Shown here: positions 55,345 through 64,000 of the stretch, piece after piece
Numbering within the stretch: position 1 is the stretch's first letter
How the letters are laid out: each line of letters begins with the position of its first letter
Assembly: GCA_012719125.1 (NCBI GenBank)
Contig: JAAYAY010000007.1
Span: forward strand, 43,006 to 107,005
Direction of reading: 5' to 3'
Source of the DNA: Planctomycetaceae bacterium
GTDB taxonomy: Bacteria; Planctomycetota; Planctomycetia; Pirellulales; Thermoguttaceae
Length of the DNA stretch: 64,000 nt
The notes under the pieces: model-generated
Told to the model about the DNA's origin: nothing
The model's input: the letters and a program-made list of their open reading frames with translations, nothing else
The model's database searches: none
Translations under genes and position numbers: made by a program

Positions 55345-56487
55345 ATGCGCAATCCGGAACGTCGGTGGTTGTGTTGCACTCTGTTGTGTGGGGCAGCTAT
55401 TGCCGGGCTGCTCCTGGGAATCGCCTCGAGCGGAGAGCCTGTCTGTCTGGACAAGACCGAGCGGGAGAGAAGCACAGGTACGGCCTTTGTTGTCTTTTCG
55501 CCCGACGGCAAGTGGCTGGCAGCGGCAATGCACTGGGAGATCGCCGTCTGGGACTTCGCGACCAGGGAGAAGGTCGCTACCAAGCCCTACAAGATCGTCA
55601 AACCCTATGATGCCGGATTCGCGGCCATCGCCTTCATGCCCGACAGCCAGGGTATCGTCCACGCCGATGACGGCGGCCGGGTTTGTCTCTGGGACGGCTC
55701 CGCCGGCTGGGCGGACGGTACGGAGCGAGAGTTGCTCGGGCAACGGGTAGACGCGGACGGACGCCCGATAACTGGCCACATCTGTGTACAAGAGATTGCC
55801 ATATCGCCCGACGGCAAGCTGTTGGCCGTTCCCCGCGGCCGCCGCACGATCAAGGTCGTCGAGATCGCCACGGGAAAGGAGGTTGGCGACTTGGACATCG
55901 GCCATAGCGTGAATTCAGTGCAGTTTGCCGAGGAGGGGAGAGTCCTGGTTGTGGGAACTCCGGGAACGACCAGGGACAATCCCGAGGTGCAGTTCTGGGA
56001 CATGGATACGCTGACGGCCAAGGAGACGCTGCGTATCGTCAAGCCGCCAAAGGTGTTCGCGGTTGTGAGTCCAGCAATACTGTCGCCCACGGAGAAGTTG
56101 CTCGCCGTGCCGCTCGACATGCTGAACCGCGCCACCGAGATTCGCTTCTATGAACTTCCCAGTTGCCGTTGGACGACACTGGCAAACAACGGTCGGCTCA
56201 TGCCGAGTCTCGCCTTCTCACGCGATGGGAGCCTATTGGCCGTGCCCACGCACCACGGTCGCAATGACCCTGCGGCGGTGCTCGTCTGGGATCTGAGGGC
56301 CAAGAGTTGGCGCCGGTTCGACAGCCCCGCCGAGATTGCCCAGAAGAACGTCGCCTTCCTCAACGCGAAGTTCTCACCCGACGGCCGCTATCTGGCGGGC
56401 GGGTTATTCCATCCACAGGTTGCCGTGTGTATCTGGGATCTCCAGGCGGAGGCGGATACGAGCGAGTCGTCCGGCACGTCACGCTGA
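55345..56487 (+). CDS. Exported WD40-like beta-propeller protein
   Basis: A 380-residue protein with a signal/anchor segment at about 9-29 and then repeated beta-blades of the WD40 kind (VFSPDGKWLAAAMHWEIAVWDF, ISPDGKLLAVPRGRRTIKVVE, FSPDGRYLAGGLFHPQVAVCIWDL). About six or seven blades fit the length. No enzymatic motif is seen; likely a protein- or ligand-binding propeller. ATG at 55345 follows AAGGGGGGAAG. It converges on the helicase gene 55 bp away. Confidence 0.8.
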   Translation: MRNPERRWLCCTLLCGAAIAGLLLGIASSGEPVCLDKTERERSTGTAFVVFSPDGKWLAAAMHWEIAVWDFATREKVATKPYKIVKPYDAGFAAIAFMPDSQGIVHADDGGRVCLWDGSAGWADGTERELLGQRVDADGRPITGHICVQEIAISPDGKLLAVPRGRRTIKVVEIATGKEVGDLDIGHSVNSVQFAEEGRVLVVGTPGTTRDNPEVQFWDMDTLTAKETLRIVKPPKVFAVVSPAILSPTEKLLAVPLDMLNRATEIRFYELPSCRWTTLANNGRLMPSLAFSRDGSLLAVPTHHGRNDPAAVLVWDLRAKSWRRFDSPAEIAQKNVAFLNAKFSPDGRYLAGGLFHPQVAVCIWDLQAEADTSESSGTSR

Positions 56488-56541
56488 CTCGGCAGGCCGA
56501 ATCAGCGTGGCCTCAATCCATCGGTCCCGGAGACATCTCGC

Positions 56542-57891
56542 TCACAACGCCGTACGATAACGCTTCCGTTTCGCACCAGCGGTCTTCCGGGCAACCGGTC
56601 CACTCTTCCGCTCCTGCGCCGCTCGGTGTGACTTTGGACGACCGGGGCCCTTGGGCCGCGGCTTCCTCGCCCCACCTCTCGCTTTGGCGGGCCGCTGCGT
56701 CGGAGCGGCTGGGGCCGGTTGCGGGCAATCGGAACCGTCGGGATTGCGGGTCTCAACGGCAATCGAACGCCGGATCAGACGCTCGATCATTCGCAGTTGA
56801 TCCCGTTCCTCCGAACCGCAGAACGAGACGGCGATGCCCGTTGCACCCGCTCGAGCCGTGCGGCCGATGCGGTGGACGTAGATTTCCGGAACGTCGGGCA
56901 GGTCGTAGTTGACGACGTGCGTCACGTCGTCGATGTCCAGCCCGCGGGCGGCAACGTCCGTCGCCACCAGCACCGGCAGGTCGTTCGTCTTGAACTGCAA
57001 CAGCACCCGCTGCCGCGTCGCCTGGCTCTTGTTCCCGTGAATCGCAGCCGCCTGAATCCCGCTGCGGCTCAGTCGGCGCACAATACTGTCGGCCCCGTGC
57101 TTGGTCCGCGAGAACACCAGGGTGCGTCCGTTCTGCGTCTTCTTCAAGAAGCTGGCCAGCAGCCCCGGCTTGGCTTTCTTTTCCACGAAGAAGACCGACT
57201 GTTCGACCTTCTCGGCCGGAGTCGCCACCGGGCCCGCCTGGAGGTGGACGGGATCGACGAGCCATTCGGCGGCCAACTGCCGGATTGCGTCTGGCATGGT
57301 GGCCGAGAACATCAGCGTCTGCCGCGGCTTGGGCACGTGGCGAATGATCCGCCGCAGGTCGTGGATGAATCCCATGTCGAGCATCTGATCGGCTTCGTCC
57401 AAGGTGAGCATCTCGACGCTCTTCAGGTCGACGTGCCCCTGGTCCATCAGGTCGAGCAACCGGCCGGGCGTGGCGACCAGGATGTCGACGCCTTGCTGCA
57501 ATTTCTGCACCTGGGGCCGCTGCGAGACGCCTCCGTAAACGACCACGTGCCGCATCCCGGTGTGCCGGCCGTAAACGGCGAAGCTCTCGCCAATCTGCGA
57601 GGTCAATTCTCGCGTGGGCGAAAGGATCAACACTCGAATCTTGCGTGCGCCTCGGTTGCGGCGACCGCCCTTGGACTCGCTTTGACTCCCGCGAGTCGCC
57701 TGGAGCTTGTGCAGGATGGGCAGAGCGAAGGCGGCCGTCTTGCCGGTGCCCGTCTGGGCGCAACCGATCAAATCGCGACCTTCGAGCACCTGCGGGATCG
57801 CCTTGGCTTGAATGGGGGTGGTGGTTTCGTAACCTTCGCCCTTCACGGCGCGAAGGATCGACTCGGCCAGGCCGAGATCTTCAAACTTCAT
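56542..57891 (-). CDS. DEAD-box RNA helicase (RhlE-like)
   Basis: A 449-residue ATP-dependent RNA helicase. All core motifs are visible: Q motif (TTPIQAKAIP), I (AQTGTGKT), Ia (PTRELTSQI), Ib (TPGRL), II (DEAD), III (SAT), IV/V (VATDVAARGLDIDDV) and VI (HRIGRTARAG). The C-terminal 75 residues are basic, Pro/Arg/Lys-rich and probably bind RNA. The ATG at 57891 is preferred to the TTG one codon upstream. Likely roles are ribosome assembly or mRNA decay. Confidence 0.94.
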   Translation of the reverse strand: MKFEDLGLAESILRAVKGEGYETTTPIQAKAIPQVLEGRDLIGCAQTGTGKTAAFALPILHKLQATRGSQSESKGGRRNRGARKIRVLILSPTRELTSQIGESFAVYGRHTGMRHVVVYGGVSQRPQVQKLQQGVDILVATPGRLLDLMDQGHVDLKSVEMLTLDEADQMLDMGFIHDLRRIIRHVPKPRQTLMFSATMPDAIRQLAAEWLVDPVHLQAGPVATPAEKVEQSVFFVEKKAKPGLLASFLKKTQNGRTLVFSRTKHGADSIVRRLSRSGIQAAAIHGNKSQATRQRVLLQFKTNDLPVLVATDVAARGLDIDDVTHVVNYDLPDVPEIYVHRIGRTARAGATGIAVSFCGSEERDQLRMIERLIRRSIAVETRNPDGSDCPQPAPAAPTQRPAKARGGARKPRPKGPGRPKSHRAAQERKSGPVARKTAGAKRKRYRTAL

Positions 57892-58309
57892 CAATATCTC
57901 ACTTCACAGAAAGGGAAGACCATTGCAGCAGGGACGGTCCGCCGTCCGAGGATGTGCATGGCTCCGAGGAATAGAAAACGACTCTTGTTCAAGGAGCTAC
58001 TGTCCGCATCGGCGGAATCACAACCGCCGGAAGGACACCTCGGAAAGCAGAATGTGCGCGGTTGGCGCGCCGACCATTCGCCAAAGGAGGGGGTAGCTCG
58101 GCACGAGGAGCAAGAGAATCAGTCGCGGTCGCAAGCTAGATACCTGGGGTCACGCGTCTTTCAGAAACGTCGACTTTTCCCAGATGGCCGCTACACTCGA
58201 ATTTGAATGAACGCAACACGTCAACAATGCGTGTCGGTCTCGCACCTTGTTGGTTTCTCAAGTGTACCACAAGATCGGGGGAGGTCAAGGGGAAGACGTG
58301 CAGGGGAAC

Positions 58310-58450
58310 CGCAAGGCCCTCTTTTGGCAAGAAAAGTGGCAGGAACGTTCTCAGCGATTCGAGAAATCGTCCCAGATGATCGCCACGTTCTGCGGGGCGG
58401 AGGGGGTGTCGCAGGCGTCGTTTTACTCTTGGAAGCAACCAAAGAGCAGA
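58310..58450 (+). pseudogene. Remnant of an IS66-type TnpA accessory gene
   Basis: Translates as WQERSQRFEKSSQMIATFCG followed by AEGVSQASFYSWKQ, the helix-turn-helix pattern of the small IS66 protein (WRERVxRFExSGLTVAxFCxxEGVSxxSFYxWK). The frame continues into unrelated sequence and has no matching start or terminal repeats, so only a fossil remains. Confidence 0.55.
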
Positions 58451-58630
58451 CGATCTGCCCGATCCACGGCGAGCGGACGCTGTTACCCGTCCTCCTTGTA
58501 CGCCATAATACCGGGCGTCGGTCTTCTCTGGAGAATCGGTCGTCTTTCTAACGAGGTTCCACCTCAGACCAAGGCCGAGTCGCCAAAACTTGACTCAAGT
58601 GCAACAGAAGGCGGGAAGTAAGTTACCAAG

Positions 58631-58699
58631 GCGGGACAAGCCCGCAACCTAACCTTCACGAACATGCGCGCACCATGCGCACAAGTCCAGCACAAAGAC
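58631..58699. repeat. Two-hairpin dispersed repeat, copy 2
   Basis: GCGGG-N5-CCCGC and TGCGC-N7-GCGCA hairpins joined by AACCTAACCTTCACGAACA. About three quarters of its positions match the copy at 39185-39253. Confidence 0.65.
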
Positions 58700-58774
58700 A
58701 CTAATATCCTTGCCGGTCGACCGTGGGACAATTCACAACCTCGTTCGGGGCACTCGCAGAAAAGGATTTGAACC

Positions 58775-59536
58775 ATGACTCAACCAATCAGCATCATGCC
58801 GTGCCTCGATATGCGAAACGGGCGGGTGGTCAAGGGCGTTCACTTTGTCGACATTTGCGATGCGGGCGACCCCGTCGAGTGTGCCCTGGCCTACTGCAAG
58901 GCGGGAGCCGACGAGTTGGCGCTGCTCGACATCACGGCCACGGTTGAGAACCGGGGCACGATGCTCGACGTGGTGCGGCGGGTTGCGGAGGCCGCGACGG
59001 TGCCGTTCACCGTGGGCGGCGGGATCTCCGACGTGGCCTCGGCCGCCGCCGTGCTCGAGGCCGGGGCCGACAAGATCTCCACCAGCAGCGCCGCTTTTCG
59101 CAAACCTGAAGTCATCGTGGAAATGGTCAAAGAGTTTGGGCCGCAGAAGGTGACCGTGGCGATCGACGTCGACCAGAACCCGGCCATGCCGTCGGGCTAC
59201 GAGGTCTACATCGACGGCGGCCGGACCGCCACCGGCGCCGATGCGGTCGAATGGGCGAAGAAGGTCGATTCGTTCGGCGTGCCGGTGATCCTGCCCACGA
59301 GCAAGGCGGGCGACGGTGCCAAGACCGGCTACGATCTGCCCGTGATCCGCGCCATGAAGGAGAGCACCTCGGCCCAGATCGTCGCTTCCGGCGGTGCCGG
59401 CCAGTTGGAGCACTTCTACGACGCCGTCGAGGCCGGCGCCACGATCCTGCTGGCGGCGTCGGTGTTTCACTTTCGCTTGATTGATATCCCGGTACTGAAG
59501 GACTACTTGCGCGGGCGTGGTGTGAATGTGCGGTGA
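58775..59536 (+). CDS. hisF: Imidazole glycerol phosphate synthase cyclase subunit HisF
   Basis: A 253-residue (beta/alpha)8 barrel. The first catalytic Asp is in IMPCLDMRNGRVVKGV and the second in VAIDVD; phosphate-binding loops VGGGIS, STSSAAF, ASGGAG and LLAASVFHF are kept. It makes ImGP and AICAR from PRFAR with ammonia from HisH. The usual loop LTSIDRDGT reads LPTSKAGDGAKTGYD, a variant also plausible in other HisF clades. No other his gene is nearby, normal for scattered planctomycete pathways. Confidence 0.9.
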   Translation: MTQPISIMPCLDMRNGRVVKGVHFVDICDAGDPVECALAYCKAGADELALLDITATVENRGTMLDVVRRVAEAATVPFTVGGGISDVASAAAVLEAGADKISTSSAAFRKPEVIVEMVKEFGPQKVTVAIDVDQNPAMPSGYEVYIDGGRTATGADAVEWAKKVDSFGVPVILPTSKAGDGAKTGYDLPVIRAMKESTSAQIVASGGAGQLEHFYDAVEAGATILLAASVFHFRLIDIPVLKDYLRGRGVNVR

Positions 59537-59587
59537 GGGGCTTTCCGGCAGCCAGTCCGCTTCTTGCCCAACCTGTAGTGATTCGTC

Positions 59588-61834
59588 TCATTCCGGCGTC
59601 TTGCCCAACTGAGCGGCGCGTGCCTTGATCTTATCAAGCAATTCCCAGTCGTCCAGTTCCACGTCCACACCTGTTGCCATGGCTTCAGCCAGAACGCCGA
59701 CATCGGACGGCAGGTCGCACTCGTCGAACGACAACGAGCGGAGGTTCTTGAGCTTTCGGATGAAATCCAATCCTCGCACGCTCGAATGGGATATGGAGAG
59801 AGATTCCAGGTTCGTCAGTTGGCCTATGGGCGTGTTTCCCGGTAAGGACGTGCAGCCGCTCAGTTGAAGACACCTGAGCTTCTGGAGTCGCGCGACTTGC
59901 TGAAGTTCATCGCTGTCAAGTTCCTCCATCGAGCAATCTAGTACGATGAGGTTGTCCAGGCGGTCCATCTGTGGAAGCGCGTCAGCTTCGTGATGCCCGA
60001 AGATTGCCAGCATCTTCAATTGCCGTAACGCTTGCAGCATGGCTGGAACCGTGCCCGTGACAGTGAGAGAAAGCGAGCGAAGCTGTTTCAGCGAGCCAAG
60101 ACCGGAGATATCAAATACGTCGCCGTAACATGGCAGTTGCAACGTGGTAAGGCGCGACGATCGTGAATTCTCTCCCAGGCAGTCCAGGAATTGCTGAATT
60201 GCGGAGTGTTCGTCGTAGCTCGCCAAGTTCAGCTCACGGAGTTTGTTGCAGGAGGCAAGTGACGAGATATCCTTGACCTTGCAAGACATCAGCGTAACGT
60301 GTGAGAGCCTGCTGTGTTCGCCGAGCAGGTCCAGCTTCTTGCACCGCGTGTCACCCAAGGTTAGATAAACGAGCCTGGGAAGAGACGCCAGGAAGTCGAT
60401 GGAGGGAAGCTTACAGAAGAATGCTAGAGTAGTAAGTCCTTTCAACCGGTCAACCTTCGAGAAAGACTCAATTCTGCAGTCTGAGAGCCGCAGTGTCTGG
60501 AGATGCTCCATTCGTGAAAGTACTTCAAAATCTGGAAGGCGCCGGACCCCTTCAAGGTCAAGACGACGCAATTCATGCAGTGTGGCGAGTGGGCCGGGAT
60601 CAAGCGATACTTCGTATGCGGAGAGTGCAAGCGACTTCAATTTCGGCATGCTTTCAAGGAACTCCAAGTTCCTTGGCCCGTTGTTGGACGGGCTGATCGT
60701 CAATTGCTGCAGTTCCGACAGTGTCTGGAAGGGAGCGAACTCCGTCAGCGAATCCGAGCCGACGATCCTGAATGCACGCAGCTTAGAACAAGTCTCTGCA
60801 ACACGTTGAAGCCCCAAGTTGGAGAGGGTTTCTGGAGCATGCAGACTCCGCAAATCGGCGACTTGCTCCAGTGCGTCCAGATCGCCGAGCGAAGAACACC
60901 GCTCAACATCCAAATCTCTCAAATCCTTGAGCCGGCCAATACCGTCGAGACTGGAAAGCTGTGGGGAGGTTCCCATGTTGAGGCGCACAAGGCGGTGACA
61001 TTCGGCAACCGGGGCAAGGTTGACGAACGAGGACTGGCATACTGTGAGGCTTCGCAACTCCACGAATGCGCCCAATTCAGGCCTTTCGCCGGAAGTCAAC
61101 GACGCGCAGCTCAAATGCTGTAAATGCGGGCAATGGCTGGCCAAGTCCTGGATTTCCCGTACTGTCATGTTCGTCGGGCTATCCAGCGAGATAAGGTTGT
61201 GCAGATCGCGGATGCGCCCGATGTTCGAAGCGTCCGCATCTATCGTAAGCGAGCGCAATTCAGTCAAGGAAGCCAAGGGAGCAAGGTCGAGCATCTGACG
61301 ATACGTGCCGAGCCTTAAGGCTCTCAGACGGCGGCGTTTGGCAATGATTGCAAGGTCGTCCGTGTGTGTTCTTTGAAGGTCAAGAGTCTCCAGGTTGGGG
61401 AATCGCTCTAGCAGATTCAAGTCGGCGATCGAGTGGGTCAGGAACGATGCGATCTTGTCGCCGGGGAGCGACGGGATCAAGCTGAGCGAGCGAATCAGGT
61501 CAAGTTTGGGCAAGTGCGCCAGCTCCTCCAATTCAAAAGGGCTTGCCCAAACGCTGATCGGTGCGACCGCACGATCCAACTCCTCCTTCAAGGTGGCGAT
61601 ATCCTCACCGGCCTCGACAAGCACGCCCGCCAGGCTGGGTGCTCCGGAATCCAGCGACATGAACAGACGGTTCCCGTCTCGAAACGCGGAATACTTGCCG
61701 GGTGCACGACAATACCAGTTCAGAAACGTAAAATCGTAGTCCCACCAGATGGTGACCCAGTCCTCAGGGAGCAGGGGCTGCGACACAACCTCCCAGGGAA
61801 CCAACTCACCCCAACTGCTTGTTGAAACGCTCAT
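59588..61834 (-). CDS. Leucine-rich repeat protein
   Basis: A 748-residue protein. The first 130 residues (WVTIWWDYDFTFLNWYC and on) are unrecognised; the remainder, from about 135, is made of some 23 irregular LRRs of 21-25 residues (LTELRSLTID, LKDLRDLDVERCSSL, LKNLRSLSFDECDL). No signal peptide or membrane helix. The DNA is visibly lower in GC and uses more A/T-ending codons than its neighbours, hinting at a different origin. Likely a protein-binding scaffold; function unknown. ATG at 61834 with AAGGGTG upstream. Confidence 0.85.
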   Translation of the reverse strand: MSVSTSSWGELVPWEVVSQPLLPEDWVTIWWDYDFTFLNWYCRAPGKYSAFRDGNRLFMSLDSGAPSLAGVLVEAGEDIATLKEELDRAVAPISVWASPFELEELAHLPKLDLIRSLSLIPSLPGDKIASFLTHSIADLNLLERFPNLETLDLQRTHTDDLAIIAKRRRLRALRLGTYRQMLDLAPLASLTELRSLTIDADASNIGRIRDLHNLISLDSPTNMTVREIQDLASHCPHLQHLSCASLTSGERPELGAFVELRSLTVCQSSFVNLAPVAECHRLVRLNMGTSPQLSSLDGIGRLKDLRDLDVERCSSLGDLDALEQVADLRSLHAPETLSNLGLQRVAETCSKLRAFRIVGSDSLTEFAPFQTLSELQQLTISPSNNGPRNLEFLESMPKLKSLALSAYEVSLDPGPLATLHELRRLDLEGVRRLPDFEVLSRMEHLQTLRLSDCRIESFSKVDRLKGLTTLAFFCKLPSIDFLASLPRLVYLTLGDTRCKKLDLLGEHSRLSHVTLMSCKVKDISSLASCNKLRELNLASYDEHSAIQQFLDCLGENSRSSRLTTLQLPCYGDVFDISGLGSLKQLRSLSLTVTGTVPAMLQALRQLKMLAIFGHHEADALPQMDRLDNLIVLDCSMEELDSDELQQVARLQKLRCLQLSGCTSLPGNTPIGQLTNLESLSISHSSVRGLDFIRKLKNLRSLSFDECDLPSDVGVLAEAMATGVDVELDDWELLDKIKARAAQLGKTPE

Positions 61835-62048
61835 CGTTCACCCTTCTAGAATCGCAATTCGTCCATCATCTCTTTCACAAGGACTGAAGGAGAAGCCTTG
61901 CCCGCGAGGATTGACCTCGTAGTGCGAGAGCCGATAGACTACCTTCTGGAAATGTCGAGTCCGAGCGACGGCAAAACGCGGCGACAGAGCGTAGCATAGC
62001 TGAGTGAGAAGCGGGATTCTACGGGTGGTGACCAGGCGAGGTGGTATC

Positions 62049-63020
62049 ATGAGCATGAGCCTCGATCGCAGGGAGTTTGTCAAACGTACGTCGGCGGCAG
62101 CAGGCGGCCTGGTGACGGGCGGGTTCCTCTTGAGCGGCCGTTCAGCAGGTCAGGACCGGGACATGTCGGACAATCGCTTGGTGCTGCTCGGGCTGAATGC
62201 CTTGGCCCGGGCCCATGAACTCGACTACTTCGCCGACGGGCATCGCGGTGCCGCCATGGTCGCGGCGCATCTTCTGTGCGTCGAAAACGATCTGAGCGAG
62301 CGGGCCAGGAGGCGAATTGTAGAACTGGTCGACCTCAACTGGGCGTCGACGCCGTTGTGCAAGCCCTTTCCGGACACCACGCCCGACCCGGCCCGGGTTG
62401 CCGAAATCGGCAAGGCCCTCGTCGAGGGCGGAGAAGTGCTGCGGCAGGTGGGGCACAACGCGATTTTTGCCATGCTGTCGATCAAGGCGTTCCGCATGCT
62501 GCCCAGCGCCGCCACACCCGAGCGGATCGACGGCGTGTGCAAGTTGATCCGCTCCTTCACGCCCTGGCGCGACGTGGAACCGGACGAGGACATCGACCCG
62601 CCCCCGTTTGCCGATGCGGCCGCTGCATCGCGATTCGTTCTTCAGGAAGCCAGCGCGGCAATCGATCGGTTCATCGGCTTCGGGCAAGGCTTCGCGGGCC
62701 ACATGCTCACGTTCGGGCAGTCGCTCGTCGAACTGGCGGCGATGGGCGACGTCCAGTGGGCGGAAAGCTGCCGCACGGCGTTTCGCAAGTACGTGACTGT
62801 CACCCGCCGCGGACCCGGACCGGATGACAAGCGGTATCCAGATCACCAGCCGACCGAGTCACGTCCAACCGACGCGGAGTACTGGGAAAATCGCAGCAAC
62901 CGCGCCGTGGATATCGGGCACGTGTTCAAATATCCGTACAGCTACTACAATCTGCTGGGGCGTGCGGGGGATTCTGATTTGAGCCGCACGCTCGACGCGA
63001 AGGCGTATCATTTGTTCTGA
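62049..63020 (+). CDS. Tat-exported protein of unknown function
   Basis: A 323-residue protein with a twin-arginine signal, DRREFVKRTSAAAGGLVTGGFLLSG, in its first 35 residues. The mature part is helical and aromatic-poor, with a TTPDPARVAEIGKALVEGGEVL segment; I do not recognise the family. Tat export implies folding, possibly with a cofactor, before export. ATG at 62049 (GAGGTGG upstream) is preferred over earlier in-frame codons because it places the RR motif correctly. Confidence 0.72.
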   Translation: MSMSLDRREFVKRTSAAAGGLVTGGFLLSGRSAGQDRDMSDNRLVLLGLNALARAHELDYFADGHRGAAMVAAHLLCVENDLSERARRRIVELVDLNWASTPLCKPFPDTTPDPARVAEIGKALVEGGEVLRQVGHNAIFAMLSIKAFRMLPSAATPERIDGVCKLIRSFTPWRDVEPDEDIDPPPFADAAAASRFVLQEASAAIDRFIGFGQGFAGHMLTFGQSLVELAAMGDVQWAESCRTAFRKYVTVTRRGPGPDDKRYPDHQPTESRPTDAEYWENRSNRAVDIGHVFKYPYSYYNLLGRAGDSDLSRTLDAKAYHLF

Positions 63021-63568
63021 AAAGGTCTCCCTGATGGAGCGCGGGGGTTTTCGCAGACGAATAGAGATCATCGGGTGATTGGGAATGTTCGCCCATACGT
63101 CCTCCTAGATGGTGGTAATTGCTCCACATAACTAATCCACGCGAGACGGCGGGTACCCGCCAAGAGATATCAGGCAATTTCTGAATCTCTGTCGAGCCGT
63201 CCAGACGAGCACCGTGCTCGCTCACCCTCTTATTTCCGATTGAGGGTGCGGATTCGCAAAACAAATTCAGGAATTCTCTGCCGGGACGGCTGCGATGAAC
63301 ACAAGCGCCTTCGGCAGAATAGCTTCGAGGAACACGGATTCTTGGAAGAATTCGCCTCTCCATGGAAAAAAGAACCGGCCCGGCCCTTTGTATCATCTAT
63401 CGCCGCTGCCACGGGGAATCTAGCATTATGATTTCACAGATGGCATATTAGCACTCGGATACCGAAGTGATTGCTGCGATCGAGAATACGACGACCCTGG
63501 ATCGAGAACCGAAGGTCTGATGGTACACAGCCTTCAGAGCTGGTTCATTCATTTAGAGAAGATCTGCT
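63021..63568. other. Gap without an identified gene
   Basis: About 550 bp of lower GC than the rest. Short frames occur on both strands near 63230-63430, one of which (minus) contains protein-like text in two frames, as a frameshifted remnant would, but none can be assigned. Confidence 0.5.
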
Positions 63569-63919
63569 ATGGCAAGTTCTGATGAGATCCACGATCCGGT
63601 ACTGGGGACGCTTGTACCGCCGGATGAGCCAGGATGCTGGGAGGGTACCGTAGACATTATGGGCCTCGAAGTGGATATTGCGATTGATATCCCGGGTAAC
63701 GAAAGTCAACTCGAAGCGATTGTGGCGTTCGCGAAGGAAGTCGTGCTATTCGTACAAGCGAATGAATCACGGGTGCGAGAGACCGCGGTCAACGAGTTGT
63801 TGGAAGAAGTCAATCAGAATTGGCCCGATGACAAGCTCACTGCCGATGAGTTTCGTGACAGCCTTGAACTTGAGTCAACCCAACTGTTGCATAAATCGAG
63901 TGGTTCTGCAACGGGCTAG
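63569..63919 (+). CDS. Small acidic protein, DUF2262-like
   Basis: A 116-residue acidic protein. DPVLGTLVPPDEPGCWEGTV followed by a hydrophobic/acidic segment and ELLEEVNQNWPDDKLTADEF recalls the DUF2262 pattern (D-x-LG-x-L, W-EG-x-V, and a LLxxYNxxW-like tail). Function unknown; members sit among accessory genes. ATG at 63569, weak purine-rich leader. Lower GC than the core genes. Confidence 0.6.
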   Translation: MASSDEIHDPVLGTLVPPDEPGCWEGTVDIMGLEVDIAIDIPGNESQLEAIVAFAKEVVLFVQANESRVRETAVNELLEEVNQNWPDDKLTADEFRDSLELESTQLLHKSSGSATG

Positions 63920-64000
63920 TTGAGGGGGTGGCGGGGTCAGAGGAGAGCTGATCGACGATTCGGGGCTTCGATAGCGCGTACGGGTAGCGTTGATAATCGT

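Larger units (their letters stand above)
57892..58774. other. Long gap between helicase and hisF
   Basis: About 880 bp that hold an IS66-type gene remnant (58310-58450) and the two-hairpin repeat (58631-58699). No intact gene, tRNA or clear promoter was found in the rest. Confidence 0.6.

Noticed and set aside
58207..58551. Alternative small genes around the IS66 remnant
   Set aside because: Only the stretch near 58310-58450 has family-like sequence; the rest has neither starts nor recognisable translation.

Overview
The window is about 64 kb of GC-rich (roughly 60-65% by eye) bacterial DNA that looks like a planctomycete chromosome, quite possibly from an anaerobic or facultative member of the Pirellulales/Thermoguttaceae side of the phylum. 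This is an inference from content: a formylglycine sulfatase, a GH172 (DUF2961) protein, a very large PL26-like lyase, an HzsA-related discoidin/cytochrome c protein, a Uma2 nuclease, an ExeA-like ATPase next to a CpsD-like ATPase, and several families of short dispersed repeats of a type I associate with planctomycete genomes. No rRNA, tRNA or CRISPR array was seen.

Layout. 1-9524 (minus strand): a partial cheB, a PP2C phosphatase and a receiver/HATPase protein; a three-gene membrane/ATPase operon (Pro-rich membrane protein, CpsD-like ATPase with an altered P-loop, ExeA-like ATPase); and the lemA/M48 peptidase pair. 9891-24985: secreted carbohydrate-active and hypothetical proteins, a TPR protein, an HzsA-like protein with a GntR regulator, a TIM-barrel protein, an alpha/beta-hydrolase-like protein and a lipoprotein. 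25082-33132 (minus): a complete Na+-translocating NADH:quinone oxidoreductase operon nqrABCDEF-apbE-nqrM, followed by a DUF2752 gene; an inverted pair of repeats sits between nqrE and nqrF.

33159-47436 is the most interesting part, a hydrogen metabolism and sensing locus. A hydrogenase-like iron-sulfur sensor fused to a histidine kinase (minus) is divergent from an NtrC-type sigma54 activator (plus). Downstream lie a perfect sigma54 promoter and an apparent operon: a receiver fused to a glycine-cleavage-H-like domain, hydC, hydB, hydA (a trimeric bifurcating-type [FeFe] hydrogenase with an intact H-cluster site), a second hydrogenase-like sensor carrying PAS, and a SpoIIE-type phosphatase coupled to it by an ATGA overlap. 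A second sigma54-type promoter faces the kinase gene. Copies of ACTGTCnGA lie upstream of both promoters and are candidate activator sites. The reading I propose is that H2 is sensed by two catalytically degenerate hydrogenase paralogues with different outputs (phosphorelay and phosphatase), which control synthesis and perhaps activity of HydABC; Nqr next door would use NADH. The hyd operon is interrupted by three kinds of repeat, including a 231-bp element with perfect 32-bp terminal inverted repeats.

47437-64000: a 660-bp gene-poor stretch beginning with a textbook sigma70 promoter, then a secreted glycoside-hydrolase-like giant, a GH16 enzyme, a Uma2 protein, a sulfatase, a WD40-like protein, a DEAD-box helicase, an IS66 remnant, hisF, a leucine-rich-repeat protein of lower GC, a Tat-exported hypothetical and a DUF2262-like protein.
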